Shown here in pieces: positions 1 to 8,307 of a stretch of DNA of 64,000 bases (its first letter is position 1; every line of letters begins with the position of its first letter). Location: assembly GCA_947446025.1 (NCBI GenBank), contig CANFEY010000002.1:62001-126000 (forward strand), given 5' to 3'. The stretch comes from Bryobacterales bacterium. GTDB lineage: Bacteria > Acidobacteriota > Terriglobia > Bryobacterales > Bryobacteraceae. The notes below the pieces were generated by a model. That model worked only from the letters and a program-made list of their open reading frames with translations, did not search any database and had not been told where the DNA came from. Made by a program: the position numbers and the translations under genes.

Positions 1-194
1 CACGTGGCCTGCTCAGTACTCACCGGATCCGCCAGAACAATTCCGTCCGCCGTCACCAGGAACACCGTATTCGCCCCGCCGCTGACGAAGTAAAGATCGC
101 CGCGCACCTGCGTGATCTCCCGCGCAGCGCCGCCCCCCTGTGCCAGAACCACGCTCGCCGCCGCCAATCCAAACGCAAGAATCGTGTGCCGCAT
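1..194 (-). CDS. MBL-fold hydrolase, N-terminal part (runs off the left edge)
   Basis: The first 64 codons are visible. The ATG at 194-192 opens a signal peptide ending near Leu-Ala-Gln (residues 17-19). The sequence then reads REITQVRGDLYFVSGG, followed by a strand ending in GIVLADP. This is the usual start of the metallo-beta-lactamase fold, in which 'LYFVSGGAN..' is followed by a 'G.VL.D' strand. The zinc-binding HxHxDH motif would lie beyond the window, so catalytic competence cannot be judged. It is probably an exported hydrolase of the glyoxalase II/beta-lactamase-like superfamily. It diverges from the redoxin gene, with 40 bp between the starts. Confidence 0.6.
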   Translation of the reverse strand, partial: MRHTILAFGLAAASVVLAQGGGAAREITQVRGDLYFVSGGANTVFLVTADGIVLADPVSTEQAT

Positions 195-220
195 CGCCCC
201 AATCTAACAGATGCCGAGCG

Positions 221-226
221 TATAAT
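221..226 (+). promoter_or_regulatory. possible -10 box for the redoxin gene
   Basis: TATAAT lies 8 nt before the ATG at 235. Transcription would then begin at or just before the start codon, giving a leaderless or nearly leaderless mRNA. No convincing -35 was seen, so this is only a candidate. Confidence 0.25.
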
Positions 227-234
227 CGAGGCAG

Positions 235-795
235 ATGCGCCTGTTTCTCTTAGCGCTGACCGCCATCTCCGCATTCGCGGCCTCACCCCAATTCACCCTG
301 CCCGACACCTCCGGCACCCGCCACACCCAGCAGGAGTGGCGCGACAAAAAAGCCGTCGTCGTGTTCTACATCATGACCGATTGCCCTCTCTCCAACGGCT
401 ATGTCCCCGAAATGAACCGCATCGCCGCCGACTACAAGCGCCATGGAGTCGCCGTCTACGCCGCGCACGCCGACCCCTTCGTCACCGACGCCGCCGTGCG
501 CAAGCACGCCGAAGAGTTCGGTTACACCTTCCCCGTGCTGCTCGACAGCAAACTCGCCCTGGCCCGCGCCGCCGGAGCCGCCACCGTCCCCGAAGTCGCC
601 CTCTTCTCGCCAACAGGCGAGCTGCAATACCTGGGCCGCATCGACAATCGCATGGAAGATATCACCCGCCGCCGCAACGCGGCCACCGAATTCGAACTAC
701 GCGCGGCGCTCGACGCTGTGCTCGCCGGCCGCCCCCCCGCCGTCACCAGAACCCGAGCCGTCGGCTGTTCCATCAATCTTCAAGGAGTCAAATGA
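235..795 (+). CDS. exported redoxin/thioredoxin-fold protein
   Basis: 186 aa. A signal peptide (residues 1-16) is followed by an AhpC/TSA-redoxin fold: QFTLPDTSG, then VVVFYIMTDCPLSNGY and the cis-Pro strand AATVPEVALFSP. The active-site motif is CPLS with only one cysteine where thioredoxins have CxxC, so it is unlikely to be a normal dithiol oxidoreductase. A peroxidatic or structural role is more likely. Its TGA overlaps the ATG of the haem/copper-monooxygenase gene (ATGA at 792-795), so the two are translationally coupled. Such pairs of a CPLS redoxin and a haem-plus-copper monooxygenase protein are typical of Acidobacteriota (general knowledge, not checked here). Redox or copper-maturation support for the downstream enzyme is inferred. 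Confidence 0.75.
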   Translation: MRLFLLALTAISAFAASPQFTLPDTSGTRHTQQEWRDKKAVVVFYIMTDCPLSNGYVPEMNRIAADYKRHGVAVYAAHADPFVTDAAVRKHAEEFGYTFPVLLDSKLALARAAGAATVPEVALFSPTGELQYLGRIDNRMEDITRRRNAATEFELRAALDAVLAGRPPAVTRTRAVGCSINLQGVK

Positions 796-2216
796 AGCTG
801 CTCGCCTTCGCACTGACTGCGGCCACGCTGGTCGCCGCCCCCACCTTTAACAAGGACGTCGCGCCCATCCTCTTCGAAAACTGCGCCACCTGCCACCGCC
901 CCGGCGAAGTCGCGCCGTTCTCCCTGCTCACCTACCAGGACGCCGCCAAGCGAGCATCCCTCATCGCCCTCGCCACCGGCAAGCGCTTCATGCCGCCCTG
1001 GAAGCCCGAACCCGGCTTCGGCGAATTCGCCCACGAACGCCGCCTCACCGACGCGCAAATCGCCACGCTCGCCGAATGGGCCGCCACCGGCGCGCAGGAA
1101 GGCGAAGGGCCCACCCCCGTCGCCCTCAAATTCCCCCAAGGCTGGCAGCTCGGTCAACCCGACCGCGAATACAAAATGCCGGTATCCTTCGAAGTCCCCG
1201 CCGACGGACCCGACCGCTTCGAATGCTTCGTCATCCCCTCCGAACTCGCCCAAGACGTCTTCGTAGGCGGCGCCGAATTCCGACCCGGCAATCCCCGCGT
1301 TGTGCATCATGCGCTCGTGATGCTCGACACCACCGGTCGAGCCCGCGAAATGGCCAAGGCGAACAACGGTTCCAGCTACCCCTGCTTCGGCGGAGCACGC
1401 ATCGGCCAAGGCGGCCTGCTCTTCGGCTGGGCCCCCGGCTCGGTCCCGCCGCCCGTCGAACCCGGCATTTCCCGCAGGCTCGAAAAAGGCACGGACATTG
1501 TAGTGCAGCTCCACTACCACCCCTCCGGCAAAGTTGAGCGTGATCAATCCATGCTCGGCCTCCATCTCTCCGGCCCGCCCACCAAAGGCGTCGCGATGAT
1601 GCTGATGCTCAACACCAACATCTACATCCCCGCCGGCGCAACCGACTACCGCGTCAAAGCATCGACGACCCTGCCCCAAGCAGGCGAGCTGTTCGCCATC
1701 GCCCCGCACGCCCACTACCTGGGCAAGGGAATGAAGCTCACCGCGAACTTGCCAGACGGCTCCACCAAGCCGCTCATCTATATCAAGGATTGGGATTTCA
1801 ACTGGCAAGGGCAGTATCGCTATAAGGACCCCATCAAGCTCCCCGCCGGCACCCGCATCGATCTGGAGTTCAGCTACGACAACTCCACCGCGAATCCGCA
1901 GAACCCCTCGAATCCGCCCAAAATGGTCCGTTGGGGCGAACAAACCACCGACGAAATGGCAGTGGCCTTCCTAGGAATCCTGCTGCCCAAGCCCGAAGAT
2001 GTCCGCCCCTTCCAGCAGTCCGTGCAGCGCCAAATGCTGGAGACCATCCTGACGGGCCTAGAAAACTTCGACGACCTCCCGCCGGAAATTCCCCCTGCGA
2101 CTGCGGCAGGCCTCAAGCGTGCCATGGCGCTGTTCGACCGCAACCGCAACGGCAAGCTCGACGAAGACGAACGCGTCGGCCTGATGCGCCTGCTCGACAC
2201 GCTGTCTCCGCGTTAG
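792..2216 (+). CDS. exported c-type haem / copper type II monooxygenase-like protein with C-terminal EF-hand
   Basis: 474 aa. A signal peptide (1-16) is followed by a c-type haem site CATCH (residues 31-35). The central and C-terminal part resembles the PHM/dopamine beta-monooxygenase fold, with the histidine sites VVHHALV (His172-173), LHYHP (His241, His243) and APHAHYLGKGM (His306, His308). These match the separated copper sites of ascorbate-dependent type II monooxygenases. Near residue 445 a calcium-loop motif DRNRNGKLDEDE adds a single EF-hand. The ATG at 792 overlaps the redoxin stop and sits after an AGGAG-like ribosome site. A periplasmic location is inferred. The substrate is unknown; a haem-fed oxygenase or peroxidase activity is a guess from the architecture. 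Confidence 0.75.
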   Translation: MKLLAFALTAATLVAAPTFNKDVAPILFENCATCHRPGEVAPFSLLTYQDAAKRASLIALATGKRFMPPWKPEPGFGEFAHERRLTDAQIATLAEWAATGAQEGEGPTPVALKFPQGWQLGQPDREYKMPVSFEVPADGPDRFECFVIPSELAQDVFVGGAEFRPGNPRVVHHALVMLDTTGRAREMAKANNGSSYPCFGGARIGQGGLLFGWAPGSVPPPVEPGISRRLEKGTDIVVQLHYHPSGKVERDQSMLGLHLSGPPTKGVAMMLMLNTNIYIPAGATDYRVKASTTLPQAGELFAIAPHAHYLGKGMKLTANLPDGSTKPLIYIKDWDFNWQGQYRYKDPIKLPAGTRIDLEFSYDNSTANPQNPSNPPKMVRWGEQTTDEMAVAFLGILLPKPEDVRPFQQSVQRQMLETILTGLENFDDLPPEIPPATAAGLKRAMALFDRNRNGKLDEDERVGLMRLLDTLSPR

Positions 2217-2241
2217 CCCGTCTTTCCTCCTCGATACCAAT

Positions 2242-2263
2242 CCGTAACGGAGCCGTAATCGGA
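2242..2263 (+). promoter_or_regulatory. Pho-box-like direct repeat upstream of btaA
   Basis: CCGTAAC (2242-2248), GGAG, CCGTAAT (2253-2259) form two 7-bp half sites with an 11-bp period. That is the geometry of PhoB binding sites, whose consensus half site is close to CTGTCAT. The match to the consensus is partial. The site lies 40 bp before the btaA start, and a TATGAT follows at 2281. Because betaine-lipid genes are phosphate-controlled in Alphaproteobacteria, the position makes sense, but PhoB control is an inference. Confidence 0.35.
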
Positions 2264-2298
2264 TATGCGGATGGGACCCGTATGATCGAAGGGTACCC

Positions 2299-3468
2299 AT
2301 GAGCTCCGCTGCCACTCTTACCGCGCGCGTGATGCGCAAGGCGCACGACGCACTCTTCGAACGCGTCCATTCGAGCACCTTGATCTACAACACCTGCTGG
2401 GAGGACCCGCGTCTCGACCGCCAAATGCTGGAGCTGCAGCCAGACAGCCGCGTCGTCATGATCACCAGCGCTGGATGCAACGCACTCGACTACCTGCTCG
2501 ACGATCCGGCCGAAGTCCACGCCATCGACGTGAACCCGCGCCAGAACGCCCTGCTCGAACTCAAGCTCGCCCTCATCGAACACGGTAGCCACGACGAGCT
2601 CTTCCGCCTCTTCGGCGAGGGCGAACACCCGGACTTCCGCGGCGTCCTCTCGCAACTCCGTTTGCCGCACTACGCGCGCCGTTTCTGGGAAGAGAAGGCC
2701 AACTATTTCGCCTCCAACCGCCCCAGCTTCTACTACCGCGGTGCCGCCGGACGCGTCGCATGGGTGGTGCTGCAAGGGCTGGCAAAGACCAACCCCAAGG
2801 TTCTGGAACTCGCCGCCCAGCTGATCGAAGCGCAAACCATCGAAGAACAACGCTCGCTCTACGGTCGCCTCGAAGCCTCGTTCTGGAACGCCTTCAATTC
2901 CTGGCTGGTCAGCCAGCCCCTGACCATGGCGATGCTCGGCGTGCCACGCCCGCAGATCCGCATCATTGAGCAGACCTCGCCCGGCGGCCTCTCCGGCTTC
3001 GTGCGCCGCAAGATGGAGTACGTCTTCACCCAGCTCCCCATGCGCGACAACTACTTCTGGCGCGTCTACGCCACCGGTAAATACACGCCGGATTGCTGCC
3101 CCAACTATCTGCGCCCCGAACACTTCCAAACCCTGCACGAACGCACGGACCGCGTGCATACCTACAGCACCACCGTCGCGAAGTTCCTACGCCAGAATCC
3201 CGGCGAATACTCGCACTTCGTCCTGCTCGATCATCAAGATTGGCTCGCCTCGCACGACGTCGAAGGCCTGCGCGAGGAGTGGGACCTCATCCTGCGCAAC
3301 AGCCGCCCCGGCACCCGCATTCTGATGCGCTCGGCGAGCCCAGAGATCGACTTCATCCCAAGCGCCGTGCGCGACCAGCTGCGCTTCTTCCCCGAACTCA
3401 CCGCCCGCCTTCATCTGCTAGACCGCGTCGGCACATACGGATCGACGCTTCTAGCGGAGGTGTTGTGA
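2299..3468 (+). CDS. btaA: BtaA, S-adenosylmethionine:diacylglycerol 3-amino-3-carboxypropyltransferase
   Basis: 389 aa, full length for the family (DUF3419). It should move the aminocarboxypropyl group of SAM onto diacylglycerol to give diacylglyceryl-homoserine, the first step of the phosphorus-free betaine lipid DGTS. Diagnostic segments are YNTCWEDPRLDRQML near residue 30, the SAM-binding strand VVMITSAGCNALDYLL followed by VHAIDVNPRQNALLELK, and the C-terminal HFVLLDHQDWL region. AAGGG lies 5 nt before the ATG. The stop overlaps the GTG start of the methyltransferase next door, which fits BtaB, so the two form one translational unit. Confident from the family signature and the partner gene. 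Confidence 0.88.
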   Translation: MSSAATLTARVMRKAHDALFERVHSSTLIYNTCWEDPRLDRQMLELQPDSRVVMITSAGCNALDYLLDDPAEVHAIDVNPRQNALLELKLALIEHGSHDELFRLFGEGEHPDFRGVLSQLRLPHYARRFWEEKANYFASNRPSFYYRGAAGRVAWVVLQGLAKTNPKVLELAAQLIEAQTIEEQRSLYGRLEASFWNAFNSWLVSQPLTMAMLGVPRPQIRIIEQTSPGGLSGFVRRKMEYVFTQLPMRDNYFWRVYATGKYTPDCCPNYLRPEHFQTLHERTDRVHTYSTTVAKFLRQNPGEYSHFVLLDHQDWLASHDVEGLREEWDLILRNSRPGTRILMRSASPEIDFIPSAVRDQLRFFPELTARLHLLDRVGTYGSTLLAEVL

Positions 3469-4079
3469 GCGCCGAAGCCGCCAACCTGCACGGCTACTAC
3501 CGCTGGCACGCCCACATCTACGACGCCACGCGCTGGGCATTCCTCTTCGGCCGCTCCGCGCTCATCCGCACCGCCGCCGAAACTCTCCAACCCCGCCGCA
3601 TTCTGGAAGTCGGTTGCGGCACAGGCAAGAATCTAGTGGACCTGGCGCACGCCTTCCCCAACGCCGAAATCGTAGGCCTGGATCTCTCCGCCGAGATGCT
3701 GGAGAAGGCCGCGAAAAAAACCGCCGCGTTCCGCTCCCGCGTGTCCCTCCTTCAGGACGTCTACAGCACGCCGATCTCCGCTGGCCGCCCCTTTGACCTC
3801 ATCGTGTTCTCCTACTGCCTCACAATGATCAACCCCGGCCACGCCGAAGTAGTCCGCGTCGCCGTCGAGGATCTGAGCTTGGACGGCCACATCGCCGTGG
3901 TCGACTTCAGCGACTCCCCGCACCCCTGGTTCCGCCGCTGGATGGGCGTCAACCACGTGCGCATGGAAGGCCAAGTGCTCGCCGCCCTACAGGCCGCGGG
4001 TCTCAAGCCGCAACAGTGCTCCATCAGCTCCGCCTACGCCGGCCTATGGCGCTGGGTCACGTGCCTCGCGTCCCGGTAG
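3465..4079 (+). CDS. btaB: BtaB, diacylglyceryl-homoserine N-methyltransferase
   Basis: 204 aa class I methyltransferase. It carries motif I ILEVGCGTGKNL, then IVGLDLSAEMLEKA and FDLIVFSYCLTMI. It is expected to trimethylate the homoserine nitrogen made by BtaA to finish DGTS. I place the start at GTG 3465, which overlaps the btaA stop (GTGA) and follows GGAGG at 3456-3460. A methyltransferase directly coupled to btaA is the hallmark of the bacterial bta operon. The C-terminus contains PWFRRWMGVNHV and a Trp-rich end, plausible for membrane association. Confidence 0.85.
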   Translation: MSAEAANLHGYYRWHAHIYDATRWAFLFGRSALIRTAAETLQPRRILEVGCGTGKNLVDLAHAFPNAEIVGLDLSAEMLEKAAKKTAAFRSRVSLLQDVYSTPISAGRPFDLIVFSYCLTMINPGHAEVVRVAVEDLSLDGHIAVVDFSDSPHPWFRRWMGVNHVRMEGQVLAALQAAGLKPQQCSISSAYAGLWRWVTCLASR

Positions 4080-4133
4080 CGCGACCACGGGTTGTAATAC
4101 CTGCATTGGAACCAACGCTAGAATTGAAGCGCC

Positions 4134-4391
4134 ATGACTGAGACGCTTTCCATCCGAATCGACAGCACCACCAAGCGGCGCTTAGAATCCCTAGCGAAAC
4201 GCTCGCGCCGGACGCAGTCGGGTCTGGCGGCGGAGGCGATCACGGCGTTTGTCGACCTCGAAGCATCACACCAGCGCGAGGTTCGCGCTGGTGTCAAACA
4301 GCTCAACGCCGGCGAAGCTGTTGAGCACACCGTTGTCTCAAAGTGGTTGAGTTCCTGGGGACAAGCCGCCGAGGGCAAGCCACCGCAATAA
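4134..4391 (+). CDS. orphan CopG/ribbon-helix-helix antitoxin
   Basis: 85 aa. The N-terminal strand LSIRIDSTTKRRLESLAKRSRR and the helix SGLAAEAITAFVDLE form a ribbon-helix-helix DNA-binding domain. The tail (GEAVEHTVVSKWLSSWG) matches antitoxins normally paired with RelE/ParE toxins. No toxin gene follows: only 26 bp separate it from the stop of the convergent ABC ATPase. The toxin therefore seems to have been lost, or the protein now acts only as a DNA-binding regulator. Confidence 0.75.
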   Translation: MTETLSIRIDSTTKRRLESLAKRSRRTQSGLAAEAITAFVDLEASHQREVRAGVKQLNAGEAVEHTVVSKWLSSWGQAAEGKPPQ

Positions 4392-4417
4392 TCCGCGGCG
4401 ACGTAAGCAACTCGAGC

Positions 4418-5197
4418 TCACCAAAGATTGTAATACCCGCCCCGCTCCATCAACTCGAGCTTCAATCCAAACAACCCCGACAGACGCTCCGCCGTCAACG
4501 TTTCCCCCGTGGGACCATCTGCCACCACCTGCCCGCCGCGCATCAGGATCACCCGCTCCATCTCCGGAATTAAATCCGACAGATGATGCGTCACCATCAC
4601 GATCCCCACCCCCGTTGCCGCCAGCTTGCGCAAAATCTCTCGCAACTCGTGCTGCGCGAACAAGTCCAGCGCCGTCGACGGCTCATCCAAAATCAACGCC
4701 TGCGGCCGATGCACCAGGGCCCGCGCCAGCAACACCCGCCGAGCCTCGCCCGAGGACATCTCATCCGTCCACCGGTCCGCCAGGTGCGAAACTTCCATCA
4801 GCGCCAGAGCCTCTTCCGCCCGCTCCTGCATCTCCACCGTCACCTCGTGATGTGGCCAAATTCCGATGCTCGAAAAGAACCCCGACAGCGCAATGTCCCG
4901 CCCCGTAGCGTCCTGCGAACACGCCGTCATCAAGTCGCTCGAAACAATCCCGAGCATGCTCCGCAACTCCACCACGTCCCACCGGTCGCGCCCCAGGATG
5001 CGCACGCTCGACCCCTCGCGGATCAGCGGATAACACTCCCGCGTAATCGCCTTGATCAGCGTCGACTTCCCGCACCCGTTCGGCCCCAGGATCGCCACAT
5101 GCTCCCCCGCGCCGATCCGCAGGCTGACGTCATTCAGCGCCAGCGTCTCACCGCGCATGACGGATAGGTGTTCGAATTCAATAAGGGGAGCTTGCAT
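4418..5197 (-). CDS. lone ABC transporter ATP-binding protein
   Basis: 259 aa nucleotide-binding subunit. It has Walker A GPNGCGKST near residue 39, the signature SSGEARRVLLARAL with an unusual SSGEA in place of LSGGQ, Walker B ALILDEPS, and the H-loop MVTHHLSD. Overall it resembles the YlmA/ModF-type ATPases. No permease or binding-protein gene is adjacent, so its transport partner, if any, lies elsewhere. Start ATG 5197; no strong ribosome site was seen. Confidence 0.8.
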   Translation of the reverse strand: MQAPLIEFEHLSVMRGETLALNDVSLRIGAGEHVAILGPNGCGKSTLIKAITRECYPLIREGSSVRILGRDRWDVVELRSMLGIVSSDLMTACSQDATGRDIALSGFFSSIGIWPHHEVTVEMQERAEEALALMEVSHLADRWTDEMSSGEARRVLLARALVHRPQALILDEPSTALDLFAQHELREILRKLAATGVGIVMVTHHLSDLIPEMERVILMRGGQVVADGPTGETLTAERLSGLFGLKLELMERGGYYNLW

Positions 5198-5211
5198 GGG
5201 GAATCTTCCAT

Positions 5212-5228
5212 CTTAGCCGTCAGCTAAG
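5212..5228. repeat. small inverted repeat between divergent genes
   Basis: CTTAGC-CGTCA-GCTAAG is a perfect 6-bp stem with a 5-nt spacer. It lies in the 79-bp space between the divergent ABC ATPase and zinc-ribbon genes. It could be an operator for either promoter; there is no further support. Confidence 0.25.
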
Positions 5229-5276
5229 GCTTCTCGCCGATGGACCCCACCCGCACCTGCGGGTAGACTGGAAACT

Positions 5277-5555
5277 ATGCAACGCTGTCGGCAGTGCGAA
5301 GCCACCATGTTGGCAACCGAGACGCAATGCGTCAACTGCGGCGGCGTGGTTCAGGACAATAAACCCAAATCCGACGCCAAATCGCGCTTCCGTACCGGCA
5401 TCAAGTATTTTATGTTCGCCTGCGCGGGCCTCAGCGTCCTCTCTCTATTCATCGACGTCGGCCCCTCCTTCACCATCTGCGCTTCGATGACACTGCTGCT
5501 AGGCATCATCCACAGCTCCGCCGAAGAAATGCTCATCGACCGCGAAAAAGAATAG
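5277..5555 (+). CDS. small zinc-ribbon membrane protein
   Basis: 92 aa. The N-terminal CRQCE...CVNCGG pair of CxxC motifs forms a zinc-ribbon. It is followed by a basic linker and one or two hydrophobic segments (about residues 43-80), ending in a charged tail. Function unknown. The cytosolic ribbon plus membrane anchor is a common small-protein architecture. Confidence 0.6.
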   Translation: MQRCRQCEATMLATETQCVNCGGVVQDNKPKSDAKSRFRTGIKYFMFACAGLSVLSLFIDVGPSFTICASMTLLLGIIHSSAEEMLIDREKE

Positions 5556-5607
5556 CGGTTCCACGAAACGCGCGGAGCACCCCCCGCGTCCGTCACAATG
5601 GTTACAG

Positions 5608-7515
5608 ATGAAACGTCTAGCTCTGTTGGTCTTCGCCCTATCTTCCGCCTTCGCCCAAACTCCTGAATGGGATATCACCGGCAACAACCTGCTCACGGGA
5701 ACCTATAACTTCCGGGAAGCCCTATGGATCACAGATACGCAGGCCACCAACACCCTCAACGAAGCGGCCAGCCAGTACGGCACCATCACCTTCGATGGAC
5801 AGGGTAACTACACCGCCTCCGTCGCCTCCTGGAGCTCCTTTGACAATGCCGTAACTAGCTACACCCGCGCCGGTACCTACGCGATTTCCGCCAGCGGCTT
5901 CGGCTTCATCCGCCGCACCGCCACCGATGGTGACTACGTTTACGGAGCTGTCGCCAACGGCGTCTTCGTCGGCAGCAGTACAGAGAGCGGCTTCAACAAC
6001 CTCTTCGTCGCCGCCCGGCAAAGCGCCACCCCTCTCACCGCCGCTGGTTTCAATCAGCGCTACACCGTCGCCTATCTCAACCTGGCCACCGCGAACCTGT
6101 CCCAGGTGCGCGACGCTCTGTTCCAGATCAACCCCAATGGCTCCGGCTCGCTCGGCACTGTTGCGGTCAGCGGCTATAGCGGAGGCAACTACACGGCGCT
6201 CTCCCAGACCGTCAACAACGCCAGTTACACCGTCGCCAACGGCGTTGCCACGCTCAACTTCGGACCCAAGAACGTCACCGATCTGCTCTCCGGCTCCCAC
6301 CAAATGTTCTCCTCCGCCGCCGGCCAACTCATCTTCGGCGGTGCCACCAACGGCTGGGACATCTTCATCGGCATCCGCACACCCACCCTGGCCTCCACCA
6401 GCTACAGCGGACTCTACTACCAAGCCGGCATCGACGTGGACCGCGCGCCTCTGCCCGGCGGCACTGCGATCCTTGACTCCTACTACGGCTCCTCCAACAC
6501 CATCTCCTCGGTCAACAGCATCATCGGCCATCAGCGTCTGCATGCTGCCCCGGACGCTGCCTACGAGTACACTTACTCGGACGACTACACCCTCTCCGCC
6601 ACCGGCTCGCACAATGACGCACTGGGCTTGCAAAACTTCGTTTCGAATGATGGAACCTTCCGCATCGGCTACGGCAGGTCGGACTTCCTCGGCCTCAGCA
6701 TCGCCGTCAAGGTGCCTGCCTTCTCGGGCTCCGGCGTCTATCTCAACCCCACTGGAGTGGTGAACGCCGCCAGCTTCACGCCCTTCACCTCCGGCATCGC
6801 CCCCGGCGAATTGATCACGCTCTTCGGCACCGGCCTAGCCACCAGCACCGCCGTGGACGCGACCTTCCCCGCTACGCTTGCCGGAGTCAGCGTCCGCATC
6901 AACGGCCGCCTCGCGCCCATCTACGTCGTGAGTCCCACGCAGCTCTCGCTCATCGTGCCCTATGAAACCACGGGTATTGCGGAGATCACAGTCTCGCGCA
7001 ACGGACTGATCAGCAATCGCGTGACCGTGTACGTGAATCGCACCGCCCCCGGAGTTTTCGCCGTCCCCGCCACCGGCCTCGGACTCGCCGCCGCGCTCCA
7101 CCCCGACTACTCATTGGTGACCACGCAGAACCCCGCCCGCATCGGCGAAACCATCGCTGTTTATTTGACCGGCCTCGGCGCGGTGAACCCCGCCATTGCC
7201 AACGGAGCCGCGGGACCAGTGGACCCTCTATCCAGGACCACGGAGAATCTCGACGTCCACATCGCCGGCCGCAGCGCGAAGATCGTCTACTCCGGACTCG
7301 CTCCCCAATTGCGCGGACTCTACCAGCTGAACTTCGAGGTTCCCACTGGCGTCGGCGCAGGCAGCCAGTACCTCGAAATCGGCGGCCCCGACACCTTCAA
7401 TAGCCAGATCCTGCTGCCCATCGCAGGCCCGCGCGCCGCCACTCAGGACTCGTTGGTCAGAACCCGGAAGGGACCCACGTCCTCCGGCTCATTGTCGCCA
7501 TCGAGAGACAGGTAG
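5608..7515 (+). CDS. secreted protein with C-terminal TIGR03437-like domain
   Basis: 635 aa. A signal peptide (1-16, ending in AFAQ) is followed by a beta-rich region of about 370 residues with Gly/Ser/Thr-rich strands. The C-terminal domain begins at GVVNAASFTPFTSGIAPGE and continues ITLFGTGLA...QLSLIVPYE...LTGLGAVNPA...YQLNFEVP. This is the characteristic Solibacter/Bryobacter domain named TIGR03437, of unknown function and found on surface proteins. The last ~25 codons overlap the end of the convergent ttcA gene by 73 bp. The true domain seems to finish at about GPRAA, so the tail may be a read-on extension. Confidence 0.75.
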   Translation: MKRLALLVFALSSAFAQTPEWDITGNNLLTGTYNFREALWITDTQATNTLNEAASQYGTITFDGQGNYTASVASWSSFDNAVTSYTRAGTYAISASGFGFIRRTATDGDYVYGAVANGVFVGSSTESGFNNLFVAARQSATPLTAAGFNQRYTVAYLNLATANLSQVRDALFQINPNGSGSLGTVAVSGYSGGNYTALSQTVNNASYTVANGVATLNFGPKNVTDLLSGSHQMFSSAAGQLIFGGATNGWDIFIGIRTPTLASTSYSGLYYQAGIDVDRAPLPGGTAILDSYYGSSNTISSVNSIIGHQRLHAAPDAAYEYTYSDDYTLSATGSHNDALGLQNFVSNDGTFRIGYGRSDFLGLSIAVKVPAFSGSGVYLNPTGVVNAASFTPFTSGIAPGELITLFGTGLATSTAVDATFPATLAGVSVRINGRLAPIYVVSPTQLSLIVPYETTGIAEITVSRNGLISNRVTVYVNRTAPGVFAVPATGLGLAAALHPDYSLVTTQNPARIGETIAVYLTGLGAVNPAIANGAAGPVDPLSRTTENLDVHIAGRSAKIVYSGLAPQLRGLYQLNFEVPTGVGAGSQYLEIGGPDTFNSQILLPIAGPRAATQDSLVRTRKGPTSSGSLSPSRDR

Positions 7516-8234
7516 CGCGTATCCAGCATGCGTGAAGGCTCGATGTTCCCCATCGCGCTCAACAGCGATTCCTTCAGCCGGGGATAGTCTTTCTCCAGGT
7601 CGGTCAGCACATCGCGCAGCGATCGCCGCACCGTGCCCGTCTTCTGCGAACACCCGCAAGGAATCACCGGCGCTCCCAGTGACTCCGCATACTTCGCCGT
7701 GATGTCTTCAGTAACATACACCAGCGGCCGGATCAATCGAAAGTCTTTCTGGCTAGACCACGTGATCGCCGGCAACCCCGCCGTCCGCCCCGTGAACATT
7801 GCGCTGCGCAAAAACGATTCGCAAAAATCGTCCGCCGTGTGCCCGAACGCAATGACGTTGGCCCCCAGCTCATGCCCAATCTGATACACCGCCCGCCGCC
7901 GGAACCGGCTGCACATATCGCACCCATGATCCGGCTGCTCTTCAATCAACCGGAACGACGGCGAATCGCGATAGTAAGTCCACTCAATCCCCCGCGACTT
8001 CACATACTCGCCGACGGGAGCAATCGGAGCCAAAAACTTCCCCTGCTCAATGGTGAACGCGCAGACGGTGAAATTGATGGGAGCGCGGTCCCGCAACAAC
8101 ACCAGCGCCTCCAACATCGTGAGCGAATCTTTTCCCCCGCTTACGGCCACCGCGACGCGGTCCCCCTCGCGAATCATCTTGAAGCGAGTCACCGCCTCGC
8201 CCACTTTGCGCAGTAACTGTTTTTCGAGGTCCAA
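7443..8234 (-). CDS. ttcA: TtcA-like tRNA 2-thiocytidine(32) synthetase
   Basis: 263 aa PP-loop ATPase. It has SGGKDS at 32-37, the CDMC pair (Cys105, Cys108) and a third cysteine site CGCS (Cys193/Cys195). Together these fit the iron-sulfur cluster and catalytic cysteines of TtcA, which thiolates C32 of tRNA. GHTADDFCESFL matches the family's ATP-side motif. The length is typical. The 3' end overlaps the convergent TIGR03437 gene by 73 bp. Other TtcA/TilS-family tRNA thiolases are possible, but the Cys pattern supports TtcA. Confidence 0.8.
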   Translation of the reverse strand: MDLEKQLLRKVGEAVTRFKMIREGDRVAVAVSGGKDSLTMLEALVLLRDRAPINFTVCAFTIEQGKFLAPIAPVGEYVKSRGIEWTYYRDSPSFRLIEEQPDHGCDMCSRFRRRAVYQIGHELGANVIAFGHTADDFCESFLRSAMFTGRTAGLPAITWSSQKDFRLIRPLVYVTEDITAKYAESLGAPVIPCGCSQKTGTVRRSLRDVLTDLEKDYPRLKESLLSAMGNIEPSRMLDTRYLSLDGDNEPEDVGPFRVLTNES

Positions 8235-8307
8235 GACCTATAGTATCCGCTTACCGCGTCCGACCGCCTCCGCGAGTAGAATAGGAGTGTCCTCAAGAGG
8301 AGCTTCT

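Noticed and set aside
780-1943. A 387-codon minus-strand open frame opposite the haem-copper protein gene
   Set aside because: Antisense shadow of a convincing multi-motif gene; composition Gly/Val/Ala-rich without motifs.
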